This document shows, in pieces, positions 15,617 through 24,128 of a stretch of 56,227 nucleotides of DNA. The translations under genes were made by a program, and so were the position numbers. The DNA is from a virus. The stretch lies in the IMG/VR virus record IMGVR_UViG_3300046512_000272, positions 1 to 56,227 of that record, one strand, 5' to 3'. How positions within the stretch are numbered: the first letter of the stretch is position 1; every line of letters starts with the position of its first letter. The notes beneath the pieces were generated by a model. The model was not told where the DNA came from, ran no database searches, and was given only the letters and a program-made list of their open reading frames with translations.

Positions 15617-16279
15617 TTACAGGGGTGTGCCCCAGGCGCCGGTGTCGAAACCGGCGACTAGGTCGTTGCTCATGTCGAAGCCGAAGATCGGATTCCCGTC
15701 CACCGACGTCACGATGACGATGTTGATCTGCACGCCTTCCGGCTTCAGCGGAATCAGGCCGTTGGCCAGCAGCGCGAGGAAAACGGCAGACGGGATGACG
15801 CCGGATATGCCGATGGTCATCGACATGTCCTGGTTGTCCTGGATGAAGACGAAGGTGTCCCCGTTGAAGATCGAATCTAAGATCGCCTTCGACGATTCCA
15901 GCGTGCCGTCCCAGTGGTTCGCGCCGATCTTCGCGCGCAGCACCAGTCGATAGGTTTCGTTGTCCAGCCGCGTCAATCCGGTGTCCGGGTCGAATGGTCC
16001 CTTCCAGTTGCCCTGATCGAAACCGAGTCCGTCGGTGTCCAGCGAGAAATAGACATCGGTCAACGGCACCGGAACGTTGCGCGAGATGCCTACCCACAGG
16101 CCGACATCGTCGAGCTGCGCGTCGACGGCCGTGTCGAGGTCGAACCTGCCCGGCATCCCCAGCAGCAGGTTTTGCAGGTCGACCATCGGCTGGGCCAGTG
16201 CCTCAACCACGGCCATGAAGTCCGGCTGCTGGCTGTGCTCGCTGGTGATCCGCCCGGTGTACTTGGTGATGTCCGCCAT
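15617..16279 (-). CDS. baseplate protein, DUF2612
   Basis: A 220-residue structural protein matching DUF2612 by pattern: N-terminal helix with QPMVDLQNLLLGMPGRFDLD, AQLDDVGLWVGISRNVPV, then TYRLVLRAKIGANHWDGT and a C-terminal strand region. Members sit between baseplate J and the fibre in myoviruses and act like the P2 I protein, linking fibre to baseplate. It starts 1 bp from the end of baseplate J. Confidence 0.8.
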   Translation of the reverse strand: MADITKYTGRITSEHSQQPDFMAVVEALAQPMVDLQNLLLGMPGRFDLDTAVDAQLDDVGLWVGISRNVPVPLTDVYFSLDTDGLGFDQGNWKGPFDPDTGLTRLDNETYRLVLRAKIGANHWDGTLESSKAILDSIFNGDTFVFIQDNQDMSMTIGISGVIPSAVFLALLANGLIPLKPEGVQINIVIVTSVDGNPIFGFDMSNDLVAGFDTGAWGTPL

Positions 16280-16280
16280 A

Positions 16281-17462
16281 TCACGTCACCGTCAGCGTTA
16301 CTGCCGCCGGCGTGCAGGAAGCGGCATGGTTGAATGCCAACGGCACATCGGGCGCGCCGGCCCCGCCAGGCCCGCTCAGGGTCAGGCCGGTCAGCTTGAA
16401 CCTGGTGCCTCCGCCGACGCCATTGGCGGCCGTGATAGCGTCAGCCCACTCGACGCTACCCGACTCACCGCCGCCAATATCCACCCCGTTGATATAGTCG
16501 GAAACAGCCTGCTTGATAGCATCTCCGACCGCAGTGGTGTAACCGGAAAGCGCCTTGATGGTGACGGCAGACGTTATCGAGTCGTAGGTGGGCCGAAAAT
16601 AGTTGATTGTTATGGGTCGTCCGTAGACGTCCTGGACAATGATCGATGTGGTCCCATACGTCGGAGACCCAGGCGTCTTCTTCTTGGCGATCGCATTGGC
16701 GATGGCCGTTGAGTCACCGCCCTCAACCACCAGCGACATCGAGTGCGCCGGCAAGCCGTGCGAGTCAGTCGCGGCCGTGTCGTTCTCGTAGGGTGCGAGG
16801 CGCGTCACACCCGCGACGTTCGAAACAGCCCCGATGATGCCGTCCAGCACGGTCCGCGACGGCAACGCCGTCGACACCGCCTGTCGCTGACGCAGCGCGG
16901 CATCCTTCTCGACCGGCGCCCCTTCGGCCGCGTCACTGAGATTCGTGACAGATTGCCAACCGCGTGTAGGCGTGCTGATTTGGGTAATAGTTCCAGCAGC
17001 TGCTGCAATGGCGCCGATCGACACGCACGTGCCCGTGGCGGTGATTTCGCCGGACGGCGGGATGGTCACGCTCGTCGGAAGCGTCCACTTGTTCTTGTTC
17101 GTGTCCGTGGCAATGCCGTTGGTGATGGTGGTGCCGGCTTGCCCGATTATCAGTAGGTCAGCGGTCGAGAAGGACGCGGCCTTGCGCCCGATGCCATTGA
17201 TCTTCACGCTACTGGACAGGGCATCGCCCTGCGCCGTCGCCGGGCTGAACGATCGATATACGGCAACCGCGACAGCGTTGGCATCATTGATCGCCGAAGC
17301 GAAAACCGCGAGAAGCTGGCCATCCTGGCTATCCGCCTCAAGGTAGACGTCAGGCCCGTAGATTGCTCGGTACTGGTCCTGCAGGTAATCCAGCACTTCG
17401 GCGTACGTGGGCGCCGTGATGCCGCTGGCATCGATCGTCGGTGCGGTCGTGGTGATTGCCAT
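16281..17462 (-). CDS. baseplate J/gp47 family protein
   Basis: A 393-residue baseplate wedge component. Typical J-family start: ITAPTYAEVLDYLQDQYRAI, YGPDVYLEADSQDGQLLAVF, then the conserved middle TNLSDAAEGAPVEKDAALRQ and RQAVSTALPSRTVLDGIIGA. The C-terminal third holds a GESGSVEWADAITAANGVGG region. It overlaps the upstream wedge gene by 1 bp (TAATG), so translation is coupled. Confidence 0.88.
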   Translation of the reverse strand: MAITTTAPTIDASGITAPTYAEVLDYLQDQYRAIYGPDVYLEADSQDGQLLAVFASAINDANAVAVAVYRSFSPATAQGDALSSSVKINGIGRKAASFSTADLLIIGQAGTTITNGIATDTNKNKWTLPTSVTIPPSGEITATGTCVSIGAIAAAAGTITQISTPTRGWQSVTNLSDAAEGAPVEKDAALRQRQAVSTALPSRTVLDGIIGAVSNVAGVTRLAPYENDTAATDSHGLPAHSMSLVVEGGDSTAIANAIAKKKTPGSPTYGTTSIIVQDVYGRPITINYFRPTYDSITSAVTIKALSGYTTAVGDAIKQAVSDYINGVDIGGGESGSVEWADAITAANGVGGGTRFKLTGLTLSGPGGAGAPDVPLAFNHAASCTPAAVTLTVT

Positions 17463-17815
17463 TACAGAGTCGCCTCAACGGTGGTGGTGCCGTAGATGGT
17501 GTTGATCGTCACAGTCACGGTCAGCGCCCGCCTCTCGGTATCGACCGAGCTGGAATACGCCGTGATCTGCTGCACGCCCTGCGTGCCCAGGATCCGCTGG
17601 CGGATCGCCGCGTCGTAGGTGCCATTTGTGTACTTGCCAAGGACCTCCGTACTCCATGGCATGCCCTCGGTCTTGTCGAGGAACCACTCGCCGCGCAGCA
17701 GTCGCAGCCGCGTGAGCACGGCTTGGCCAACCGCTTCGGGCACGTCCTTGTAAAAGTCGGCCGCTTGATTTCCGAATGTATAGTCACCATCCTGAGATAG
17801 CTTTCGATAACGCAT
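17462..17815 (-). CDS. baseplate wedge protein (gp25/W-like)
   Basis: A 117-residue protein: FYKDVPEAVGQAVLTRLRLL, RGEWFLDKTEGMPW, then AAIRQRILGTQGVQQITAYS and a beta C-terminus. The core R-LR-x-GEWF-x-D-x-x-GMPW and the C-terminal T-V-T-V-N pattern match the small wedge proteins that pair with baseplate J. It is immediately upstream of J. Upstream of it lies a plus-strand HNH gene that breaks the tail operon. Confidence 0.75.
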   Translation of the reverse strand: MRYRKLSQDGDYTFGNQAADFYKDVPEAVGQAVLTRLRLLRGEWFLDKTEGMPWSTEVLGKYTNGTYDAAIRQRILGTQGVQQITAYSSSVDTERRALTVTVTINTIYGTTTVEATL

Positions 17816-17838
17816 TTTGATGCCTCGGGAATCAGATC

Positions 17839-18303
17839 ATGAAGATCATCGAAACTAGCAAGGGACAACGAATCCTCGTCGACGATGACGACTACGAAGA
17901 ACTCGCCAAATTTTCATGGCACGTTGCCAGCCACGGGTATGCGGCTCGCTCTGTCTATGGCCCGAAACGATCCACCGTGCTTATGCACAGACAAATCATG
18001 GGGCTGCAGTTGGGTGATCGGACACAGGTCGACCACATCGACGGCAACACTCTGAACAATTGTCGATCGAACATGCGCCTATGCACGCAGAAGGAAAACA
18101 AGCGGAACATTCGCCTCAAATCGCACAGCCAGTCGCGCAGAAAGGGCGTCTACTACGATGCTGCGCGTGGTAATTGGCAGGCATACATCTGCGTGGACCG
18201 CCGCAAAATTCACCTTGGCCGGTTCACATCCCCTGAACTCGCCAGCACTGCATACGCCGAAGCCGCGAGAAAGTACTTCGGTGAATTTGCCAATCTTGGC
18301 TAG
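17839..18303 (+). CDS. HNH endonuclease with AP2 DNA-binding domain
   Basis: A 154-residue free-standing homing-type endonuclease. The HNH part has STVLMHRQIMGL, then QVDHIDGNTLNNCRSNMRLC, giving His-Asn-His/Asn catalytic positions around residues 70-90. The C-terminal 55 residues (RRKGVYYDAARGNWQAYICV then HLGRFTSPELASTAYAEAAR) are an AP2 domain. It lies on the strand opposite to the tail genes, between the wedge and spike genes, and its stop overlaps the spike stop by 4 bp. This is a typical mobile intron-less homing gene inserted between structural genes. Confidence 0.88.
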   Translation: MKIIETSKGQRILVDDDDYEELAKFSWHVASHGYAARSVYGPKRSTVLMHRQIMGLQLGDRTQVDHIDGNTLNNCRSNMRLCTQKENKRNIRLKSHSQSRRKGVYYDAARGNWQAYICVDRRKIHLGRFTSPELASTAYAEAARKYFGEFANLG

Positions 18304-19055
18304 TTGACGTTGCCGCTATTACCGCTGCCAGGCTGCACGCCGTTGTGGGTGTGGGTGTCGTCCACGCGCTTTCCGTTCGCGGTGATCTGCCCGATGACGT
18401 TCAGCACCCCGTTGAACACAGCGGCAGCCCCGCTCACGGCGCTGCCGACCATGCCCCCAACGAAGGTCAGCAGGCCCGAGATCGTCACGGCCGCCGAGAA
18501 GGTGGACAGCGGCGCTACGACGTCGAACCCGCCCGGCGCCACGATCCTGACCTTTTGCAGTACTGGATTCATCTCGATGTACGTCGAACCATCCTCCGAC
18601 CGGAGCTGAGTCGCGGTGGTGCTCACGCCCGTCAACGCCCGCGGCCGTGACCGGAATCCCAGGAGCACGAACCCGTCCGACAGGTCGTGCATCCGGATTT
18701 CCGCCTGCTCCTGCACCCCACCAGACTGCCACCAACCGTCGATACAGCGTGACGCAAAAACGACGAGACATTCGTCGCCTGGAGCAACCGGGAAGGTCAG
18801 ACTACAATTCCCGCCAGATGGGAACTGCACGGGGCAATCGACCAGCAGCGGCAGCGGCGTACTCACAATGGAGCCGTCCTGCTGCCGTACGAGCACCTTG
18901 ATTGCAGGCTGTACTGCGCAGGTCAGGGGGAAATCGCCACCGCCCGAGAACGACTGAATAATCCCGGGCAACGCCGTCCACAACCCCGCGCGCATCCCAT
19001 CCAACGCCTCCCGAAGGGCTGTTTCGGGATCGCCTGCTCTCTCTCGTCTGTCCAT
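18300..19055 (-). CDS. membrane-puncturing spike protein, Gp138-like
   Basis: A 251-residue tail spike. Residues about 15-120 fit the Gp138 N-terminal OB-fold: MRAGLWTALPGIIQSF, CAVQPAIKVLV, PLPLLVDCPVQFPSGG, PVAPGDECLVVFASRCIDGW. The rest is a beta-helix-like stretch ending in DTHTHNGVQPGSGNSG, the His-rich tip that binds iron at the apex of such spikes. It forms the trimeric needle at the end of the tube. Start ATG 19055 lies 11 bp from the divergent gene at 19067. Confidence 0.85.
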   Translation of the reverse strand: MDRRERAGDPETALREALDGMRAGLWTALPGIIQSFSGGGDFPLTCAVQPAIKVLVRQQDGSIVSTPLPLLVDCPVQFPSGGNCSLTFPVAPGDECLVVFASRCIDGWWQSGGVQEQAEIRMHDLSDGFVLLGFRSRPRALTGVSTTATQLRSEDGSTYIEMNPVLQKVRIVAPGGFDVVAPLSTFSAAVTISGLLTFVGGMVGSAVSGAAAVFNGVLNVIGQITANGKRVDDTHTHNGVQPGSGNSGNVN

Positions 19056-19066
19056 GGAGTGTCGCT

Positions 19067-19432
19067 ATGAAGAAGCTGGTACTGATCGCCGCTGTGCTTG
19101 CCCCGGCTCTGGCCACGGCAGAAGAGGCCTATGTCTATCCGTTCGCCGGCATGCAGGTGGGGCAGACCGTCAACAACCCCTTCCCCACCATCCTCTACCT
19201 GAAGAAGAAGTGCGAGCTGCCGCTGGCCCACGCCAAGGACATGCGTGCCTACGCGTCCTACAGCGGCGTCTGGGACATCGGATGTTGGGGGAAGGACATC
19301 GACGGCAATGCGATCATCGTGGTGCCGAAGATGCAGACCAAGTCCATGTCGCTCAGCGTCTTGCCGCTGGCGGACGTCCAGGCGGACCGCAACACCATGA
19401 CCATCAAGGCGCTGCCCACCTACGGGCGCTAG
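19067..19432 (+). CDS. secreted protein in antisense position, unknown
   Basis: A 121-residue protein with a clean signal peptide (MKKLVLIAAVLAPALATA, cleavage before EE). The mature 103 residues contain two cysteines (KKKCELPL, DIGCWGKD), suggesting one disulfide, and are otherwise beta-like. It is on the plus strand between the spike and hub genes; its stop overlaps the hub stop by 4 bp. Its promoter must lie within the spike coding sequence. Expression opposite to late genes suggests a lysogen-expressed gene, perhaps a periplasmic superinfection-exclusion factor; this is inference. Confidence 0.65.
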   Translation: MKKLVLIAAVLAPALATAEEAYVYPFAGMQVGQTVNNPFPTILYLKKKCELPLAHAKDMRAYASYSGVWDIGCWGKDIDGNAIIVVPKMQTKSMSLSVLPLADVQADRNTMTIKALPTYGR

Positions 19433-20400
19433 CCGAACTTCTTGATCACGTTGTCCGGCGGTACCGCGCCTTTGTCTTTGAAGTGGTCAGGCAGCACCGT
19501 GACGTCGGCCGCCAAGCAGATCACTTCGGTGTAGTACTCGTTCCCCCGCGTATCGCCAGAGTGTTCCGCGATCATCACGTAGTAGAACCCGTCGTCCTGT
19601 AGTTTCGCCTGCTGCTGGATCCGCTCGTTCTGGGCCTGCTGCCCGACATTCAGGCTGTACTCGTAGCGCTGAACGCTGGCGTTATCGATATTGATCAGCC
19701 GGCCGATTTTGACGCTAGGGTTCAGCAGCATCTTGATCGTGATGCCGTTCTGGGTCTGCTCGGGCAGGCCGACCATGCCCGTTTCCGCAGTGATCACCGG
19801 GATGTCGCCCGGCATGTACGAAGTCTCGGGCACCAGAATGACCCTGCCATCCTGGATGCTCCATACCGCCTGCTGCGTACGCGCCGTCCAGCGCATGAAG
19901 TCCCTGGCCATGCCAAACATCACTTTTCCACGCGGCAGCGGGTTCGTCGGCAGCTCGAGCGTATAGCCCTGCGTGACGCCGTACGGGTTCATGGCCGTGC
20001 AGGCGGCCGCCACGTGATCGCTCGCCGTGGACCCGGCAGCCAGCGTCGCGTTTACCACCGCGAAGTTGTAGGCCGAGTCGCCATCCGCGGCGGTGATGTC
20101 CAGGTACGTGTCGGTCTGGCTTTCCCGGCCGCGCCGCACCTGCTTGATGGTGCCGTCGAAGATGATGCCGAAATTGCCCTCATAGCCGCCCTGCACAACC
20201 AGCCGCGTGAATTCCTTCTCGATCCTCTGCTTGGTGGTTTCGGAGACGTTGTACACGCGCACGCGGGCCGAATTCGGCGTCTGCAGGTCGCCGCGACTGA
20301 TCTTGAACACGCATCGAAGTTCGGACAGCTCAATCGCAGCACCGCTGGATTGGCCGACCAGGATGGAGACCTTCCGGCCATATTGCTTGGTTCCCATCAT
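19429..20400 (-). CDS. baseplate hub protein (gp27/XkdQ-like)
   Basis: A 323-residue structural protein. The N-terminal half carries the hub pattern of two beta-barrel-like parts: ELRCVFKISRGDLQTPNSAR, VRVYNVSETTKQRIEKE, IIFDGTIKQVRRGRESQTDT, YLDITAADGDSAYNFAVVN. The C-terminus includes YYVMIAEHSGDTRGNEYYTE, common in hub proteins that carry the spike. Gene order tape measure, Dit-like, plug, hub, spike supports this. ATG 20400 overlaps the upstream stop (ATGA). Confidence 0.75.
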   Translation of the reverse strand: MMGTKQYGRKVSILVGQSSGAAIELSELRCVFKISRGDLQTPNSARVRVYNVSETTKQRIEKEFTRLVVQGGYEGNFGIIFDGTIKQVRRGRESQTDTYLDITAADGDSAYNFAVVNATLAAGSTASDHVAAACTAMNPYGVTQGYTLELPTNPLPRGKVMFGMARDFMRWTARTQQAVWSIQDGRVILVPETSYMPGDIPVITAETGMVGLPEQTQNGITIKMLLNPSVKIGRLINIDNASVQRYEYSLNVGQQAQNERIQQQAKLQDDGFYYVMIAEHSGDTRGNEYYTEVICLAADVTVLPDHFKDKGAVPPDNVIKKFG

Positions 20401-20711
20401 TCCGTCACCCAGAAAACATGCGAGCCAATGCCCAGGTCGTCAAACGTGGGCACGTCGTCGGGATTAGCCGCGCCCTGTATCCACAGCCGCCCGCCGAAGT
20501 CGAGGTGACGATATTGCCCCAGCAAGTCCGCGCCGGTGACCAGCGGAACGCCGCTCACGAGCGGCTGATTGGTCGCGTCGGCGATGTCCAGCACCCAGCC
20601 TGCGCCGCCTGCGTCGCGGTATTGCACCGTCATCCGATAGTCCACGCCGCTCAGCGTCACTGTGAACCGCTGTGGATCCGGCGTCAGGGGGATCTCATAG
20701 AAGGTCGCCAT
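20397..20711 (-). CDS. baseplate plug-type protein (DUF6983-like)
   Basis: A 104-residue beta protein: FYEIPLTPDPQRFTVTLSGV, YRMTVQYRDAGGAGWVLDIA, TGADLLGQYRHLDFGGRLWI. This matches the small plug protein of recently solved myophage baseplates by pattern and gene position. The stop of the upstream Dit-like gene overlaps ATG 20711 by 1 bp; a GTG one codon earlier is the alternative start. Confidence 0.65.
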   Translation of the reverse strand: MATFYEIPLTPDPQRFTVTLSGVDYRMTVQYRDAGGAGWVLDIADATNQPLVSGVPLVTGADLLGQYRHLDFGGRLWIQGAANPDDVPTFDDLGIGSHVFWVTE

Positions 20712-21289
20712 CACATGCTCGTCGGTGGCACCGAACCGCCTGGCGCCGGCGTGGCCGGCATCGCGGCCTTGGTGCCGGTGTTCTGGGTCTCGGCCGTGGC
20801 CTTCGGGTCAGCCTGATCTTCCTTGGGCGGCAGACGGGTCGCCTGCGTCTGCACGATCCGGATCTGCTTCAGCGTGGCCGTAACGCTCAACGCCTCGCCG
20901 GTCTTCTGGTCCTTCACCACGCGCAGCGACTTGAACAGCATGTCGCGGTACATGCGCATCGACGTCACGACGTCGAAGGGTTGGCGCGTCTCCTGCAGCG
21001 CCAGCAGCTGCGAATACACCGTGCTGATGTAGTCCGCCGACGGCAGGCCACCCCCCGTGAAGATCGATTCCAGCGTGCCGATCAGCGCGGCCAGGTCGGC
21101 ATTCGACCAGCCACATTGGATCGTTACCTCCGGCTGCAGCTTGAACGCGTGATCGTTGATCTGCGCACCCTTCTCGACCGGGTGCTCAGTGATCTGCAGT
21201 TCGTCCTGGTGCGCTTCCTCAAACGTGCAGCCGATCTTCACCGGGCCAATGGTCTTCGGCACCAGGGTGATGATGTCGAGGAAACTCAC
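20711..21289 (-). CDS. Dit-like tail protein
   Basis: A 192-residue protein starting at GTG 21289 (SFLDIITLVPKTIGPVKIGC). The start overlaps the tape-measure stop (GTGA) and follows AGGGGG on its strand, so it is translationally coupled. Core segments: LKPQPEVTIQCG-like region, LQITEHPVEKGAQINDHAFK, VVTSMRMYRDMLFKSLRVVK and ALSVTATLKQIRIV, the usual Dit N-terminal fold. The last 35 residues are low-complexity Pro/Ala/Lys. It should ring the tube end at the baseplate. Confidence 0.75.
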   Translation of the reverse strand: MSFLDIITLVPKTIGPVKIGCTFEEAHQDELQITEHPVEKGAQINDHAFKLQPEVTIQCGWSNADLAALIGTLESIFTGGGLPSADYISTVYSQLLALQETRQPFDVVTSMRMYRDMLFKSLRVVKDQKTGEALSVTATLKQIRIVQTQATRLPPKEDQADPKATAETQNTGTKAAMPATPAPGGSVPPTSM

Positions 21290-23013
21290 GAGATTGCCCC
21301 CTGCATGTTGCGCACGATTTCGTCGTTCACCTGGCGCTGCTCGCTGGCGACAGCCCGGCCGGCGGCCGTCGGGTCCGACACGCCGTACAGGTTGATGTTG
21401 GTCTGCTGCTGCAGGTCGACGGCTGCCGAGCCGCGGCGCGCGGCCTCCAGGTCGGCTTGCGCCGGCCGCTCGTAGTAGCGCGACACGATCTCGCCTGCCT
21501 GTTGGGCATTCTGCGCGGCGCGCAGCAGTTGACCGGCGCGCTGCTCCGCGCCCTGCGTCAGCTCGTGGTTCACGAACTGCAGTTGTTCCATCAGGGACGA
21601 ATCGCGGATGTCCTTGCCGGCCCATGCCTTGAAGTTCGCCTGACGGTCCGGGTGCCATTGCGCGACGCCATAGGCGCGCCCGCTGTCGCCGACGGCCTGG
21701 TGGTTCAGGCCGCTGCCGCTCTCGCGCTGCAGGTTGGCCACGATGCCGACCGCCTGGTCATGGTTCCAGCCCATGCGTTGGAAGAATGACACCGCGTCGA
21801 TGGGGCCGTTGACGCCGCCACCAGCAGCAAGCGCCGCCCCGCCCCGTCCGGCTGCGCCACGCCGGCGCGCCAGCTCAGCATCTTCGCCGTTGTTCAGGCC
21901 GCCGCTGTGGAAGAGCAACGCGGCGGCGCCGCCGATCCGAGCTGCCCACGGCAGGAAGCGCGCTAGCCACCCCGCGCCCGCGCCAGCAGCAGCGCCAGTA
22001 CCGGCGGCACCCCCAGCAGCAGAAGCGCCGCCGGCAGCCGCTGCGGCGGCATTGGCCGCGCCCAGCGCGCGCACCGCCGCGACCATCTTCCAGATGCCGC
22101 TGACGATTTTGAAGCCGCCCAGCGCGCCGAACGCGCCAACCAACAGCATGATCTTTGTCGACCAGCCGTCCGTGGCCTTGTCCAGCTCGATGAACTGGTC
22201 GACCAGCCACGACAGGGGCGGGCCGAGCGCAGTGGCTGCGGCCAAGATCGCGGCGGCAATGTCTGCGGCACGATCAGCGATCTCGTCCGAATGGTCTTCG
22301 AACCACTTCTGGAAGCGATCGAGCTGCGGCCCCACCTTGCGCAGCAGCGCGCCCTCCACCTTGATGCCGAAGTTCTCGAACGTGGTGCCCAAGCCTCGCA
22401 GAGCGACCATGAACTGGTGCGCGTCCTCGGCCGCCTTGTCCAGACCGTTTTTCCGGGACATCTCCCGGTACTGCTGCATGAACTTGGCGAAATCGCCATC
22501 GCGCATGGCCAGCAGCAGGTTCTCGTCGATGCCGAGTACGCTTCCGTACTGGCTGGCCAGCCAGGTCGGCTGCTTTGCCAGTTGCGCGCCGAGGTCGGAC
22601 AGGATGTCGACCGTGTCGCGCAGCTCGCCATTCGCGTTGCGCGTCTGCACGCCCAGCGTGGCCAGGTATCCCTCGCCGGCCGGGTTGTTCCGCAGGAACT
22701 TGGCCAGGCTCTCCACCGCGCCGAAGGCCGTCTCGGTCGAGATGCCCAGATTCCGCGCAGCGAAGTCAAACGCCTTCAGGCTGGTGGCCGCCGCGCCGGT
22801 GCGCTTCGAGACGAAATACAGGTTCTCCAGCTTCGACGCCAGCGCCGACACGCCCACGCTGACGGCCAGGGCCGATGCGGAGATGGTCGTCACCAGCTGC
22901 TTGACGCCCTTCGTGGCCTGTTCAACGCCGTCGTTGAACCTCTTCAGGCCCTTCTCGTCGACTTTGAAGCCCAGGGCGACAAGAAATTCACGGATGACGG
23001 TGCTTTGGGCCAT
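21286..23013 (-). CDS. tape measure protein with C-terminal tail-lysozyme domain
   Basis: A 575-residue protein that sets tail length. The N-terminus (VIREFLVALGFKVDEKGLKR) and long helices are typical of tape measures; hydrophobic Ala/Gly-rich segments lie at about residues 315-365. Residues about 400-480 form a phage tail lysozyme domain: FFQRMGWNHDQAVGIVANLQ, RESGSGLNHQAVGD, YGVAQWHPDRQANF, with a probable catalytic Glu in QRESG. This would locally cut peptidoglycan during DNA entry. 575 residues predict a short tail of roughly 85 nm by the 1.5 angstrom per residue rule. Confidence 0.88.
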   Translation of the reverse strand: MAQSTVIREFLVALGFKVDEKGLKRFNDGVEQATKGVKQLVTTISASALAVSVGVSALASKLENLYFVSKRTGAAATSLKAFDFAARNLGISTETAFGAVESLAKFLRNNPAGEGYLATLGVQTRNANGELRDTVDILSDLGAQLAKQPTWLASQYGSVLGIDENLLLAMRDGDFAKFMQQYREMSRKNGLDKAAEDAHQFMVALRGLGTTFENFGIKVEGALLRKVGPQLDRFQKWFEDHSDEIADRAADIAAAILAAATALGPPLSWLVDQFIELDKATDGWSTKIMLLVGAFGALGGFKIVSGIWKMVAAVRALGAANAAAAAAGGASAAGGAAGTGAAAGAGAGWLARFLPWAARIGGAAALLFHSGGLNNGEDAELARRRGAAGRGGAALAAGGGVNGPIDAVSFFQRMGWNHDQAVGIVANLQRESGSGLNHQAVGDSGRAYGVAQWHPDRQANFKAWAGKDIRDSSLMEQLQFVNHELTQGAEQRAGQLLRAAQNAQQAGEIVSRYYERPAQADLEAARRGSAAVDLQQQTNINLYGVSDPTAAGRAVASEQRQVNDEIVRNMQGAIS

Positions 23014-23140
23014 TGCTCTGCTGTTCCAAGATGCGGCGCGCGGCCGCCTGGTTATCAGCTTCCATCATGAGGAAGTCATTCATCAGCGCGATGTCTTCAA
23101 GGCCCAGCGTGCCGTCGAGCAGAGACTCGTACTTGCACAT
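22988..23140 (-). CDS. second tail assembly chaperone frame (possible frameshift product)
   Basis: A 50-residue frame from ATG 23140 (MCKYESLLDGTLGLEDIALM ... PKHRHP) that ends inside the tape-measure start (26-bp overlap). The same frame is open upstream and reads sensible protein (GWLRHLPNGEEFLLAPVKAQ) through the end of the chaperone gene at 23191 and beyond, so it may be translated only as a -1 frameshift extension of that gene, as in lambda G/GT. It is an acidic helical protein of the type that guides tape-measure assembly. Confidence 0.6.
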   Translation of the reverse strand: MCKYESLLDGTLGLEDIALMNDFLMMEADNQAAARRILEQQSNGPKHRHP

Positions 23141-23190
23141 CTGGGCCTTAACCGGCGCGAGCAGGAATTCCTCGCCGTTCGGAAGGTGCC

Positions 23191-23664
23191 TCAGCCAGCC
23201 TGTACCGCCGGTTCCGGGCTGCTCGCTTGGCTTGTAAGCAGCCCTTGAATAAAAGGCCCGAGGTTGGCCACGATGACCTGCACCACCAGCGGCAGGATCA
23301 CGCCCATGTCCATGTCCTGGAACATCAGGTCCTTCTGCCCGGGGGAAACGACGAACGACCAGCCAGTCTCCTGCCGGCGTTGCACAGCGGTCAGGCAGTT
23401 GTCCATGACGTAGTCGGCATCGGCGTCGTTCATGGCGGCCAGCGCGTCGGCGAACGGCTGGAGGGCCTGGCTGAATCCGTCGAGGTCGTTGGTGAGTGCG
23501 CCCATCGCGCCGGCCGCGCCGCCGCTCGTCTTCGCCAGCTTCATGAACACCGGGATCAGCGCCGGGATGATCGGCGCGATGCGGCGCGACACGTGGAACT
23601 GCTGCTTCGCGGTCAGACGCCCGATCGAGTAGGCGTTGCCGCCGAGTTGGATTTCACGGCGCAT
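23191..23664 (-). CDS. tail assembly chaperone
   Basis: A 157-residue protein between the tube and tape-measure genes, the fixed position of the chaperone pair. It starts MRREIQLGGNAYSIGRLTAK and has helices rich in Ala/Leu/Met and an acidic mid region (ALAAMNDADADYVMDNC). The downstream -1 frame overlaps its 3' end. ATG 23664 lies 3 bp from the tube stop at 23667; longer forms in this frame would overlap the tube gene heavily. Confidence 0.75.
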   Translation of the reverse strand: MRREIQLGGNAYSIGRLTAKQQFHVSRRIAPIIPALIPVFMKLAKTSGGAAGAMGALTNDLDGFSQALQPFADALAAMNDADADYVMDNCLTAVQRRQETGWSFVVSPGQKDLMFQDMDMGVILPLVVQVIVANLGPFIQGLLTSQASSPEPAVQAG

Positions 23665-23666
23665 GG

Positions 23667-24113
23667 TCAGTAGGTCCCCAGCATGCCTTCGATTCGGCCG
23701 GCGTCGAATACCCACTCGACGGTGCCGCCCTCGGTGGCATAGGTCAGGTCCGGCACCTTCTTGAACGCACAGAAGATGCCGGCGATGGCATCTCCGGAGA
23801 CCGACTGGGTCACGGTGATGACGTTCTTGCCCCACAGCCGACTGTCGAGCTTCTGGGCGTTGTACAGCGCCATGAGCGTGCGGTTGATGGGCGCCGTCTT
23901 CAGATAGCGTGCCGTGATCTGGCCAGAGCTGTCAGCGCGCAGGCTGTGCTGCACGCTGCCGTCCGAGCCCACCGCCATGGCGTTTTTGTCGTTCGCCATG
24001 GCAACGGTGATGCCTTCTTCAGCCGTGGCCTCGCCATAGCCGAGCGAGAACGAGCCGCCCGGCCCGGTAATGGACGCCTGGACATCGATAAACGAATAGG
24101 TGCCGCCTTGCAT
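23667..24113 (-). CDS. tail tube protein (DUF3277-like)
   Basis: A 148-residue beta-rich structural protein: YSFIDVQASITGPGGSFSLG, YGEATAEEGITVAMANDKNA, GSVQHSLRADSSGQITARYL, LMALYNAQ. This is the pattern of DUF3277 tube proteins that follow a DUF3383 sheath in myoviruses. Gene order sheath-tube-chaperone-tape measure fits exactly. Confidence 0.82.
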   Translation of the reverse strand: MQGGTYSFIDVQASITGPGGSFSLGYGEATAEEGITVAMANDKNAMAVGSDGSVQHSLRADSSGQITARYLKTAPINRTLMALYNAQKLDSRLWGKNVITVTQSVSGDAIAGIFCAFKKVPDLTYATEGGTVEWVFDAGRIEGMLGTY

Positions 24114-24128
24114 GGTCTCTTTCCCCTA

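Noticed and set aside
21734-23248. 504-residue plus-strand frame antisense to the tape measure
   Set aside because: Pro/Ser/Arg-rich shadow; tape measure and chaperone genes explain the region.
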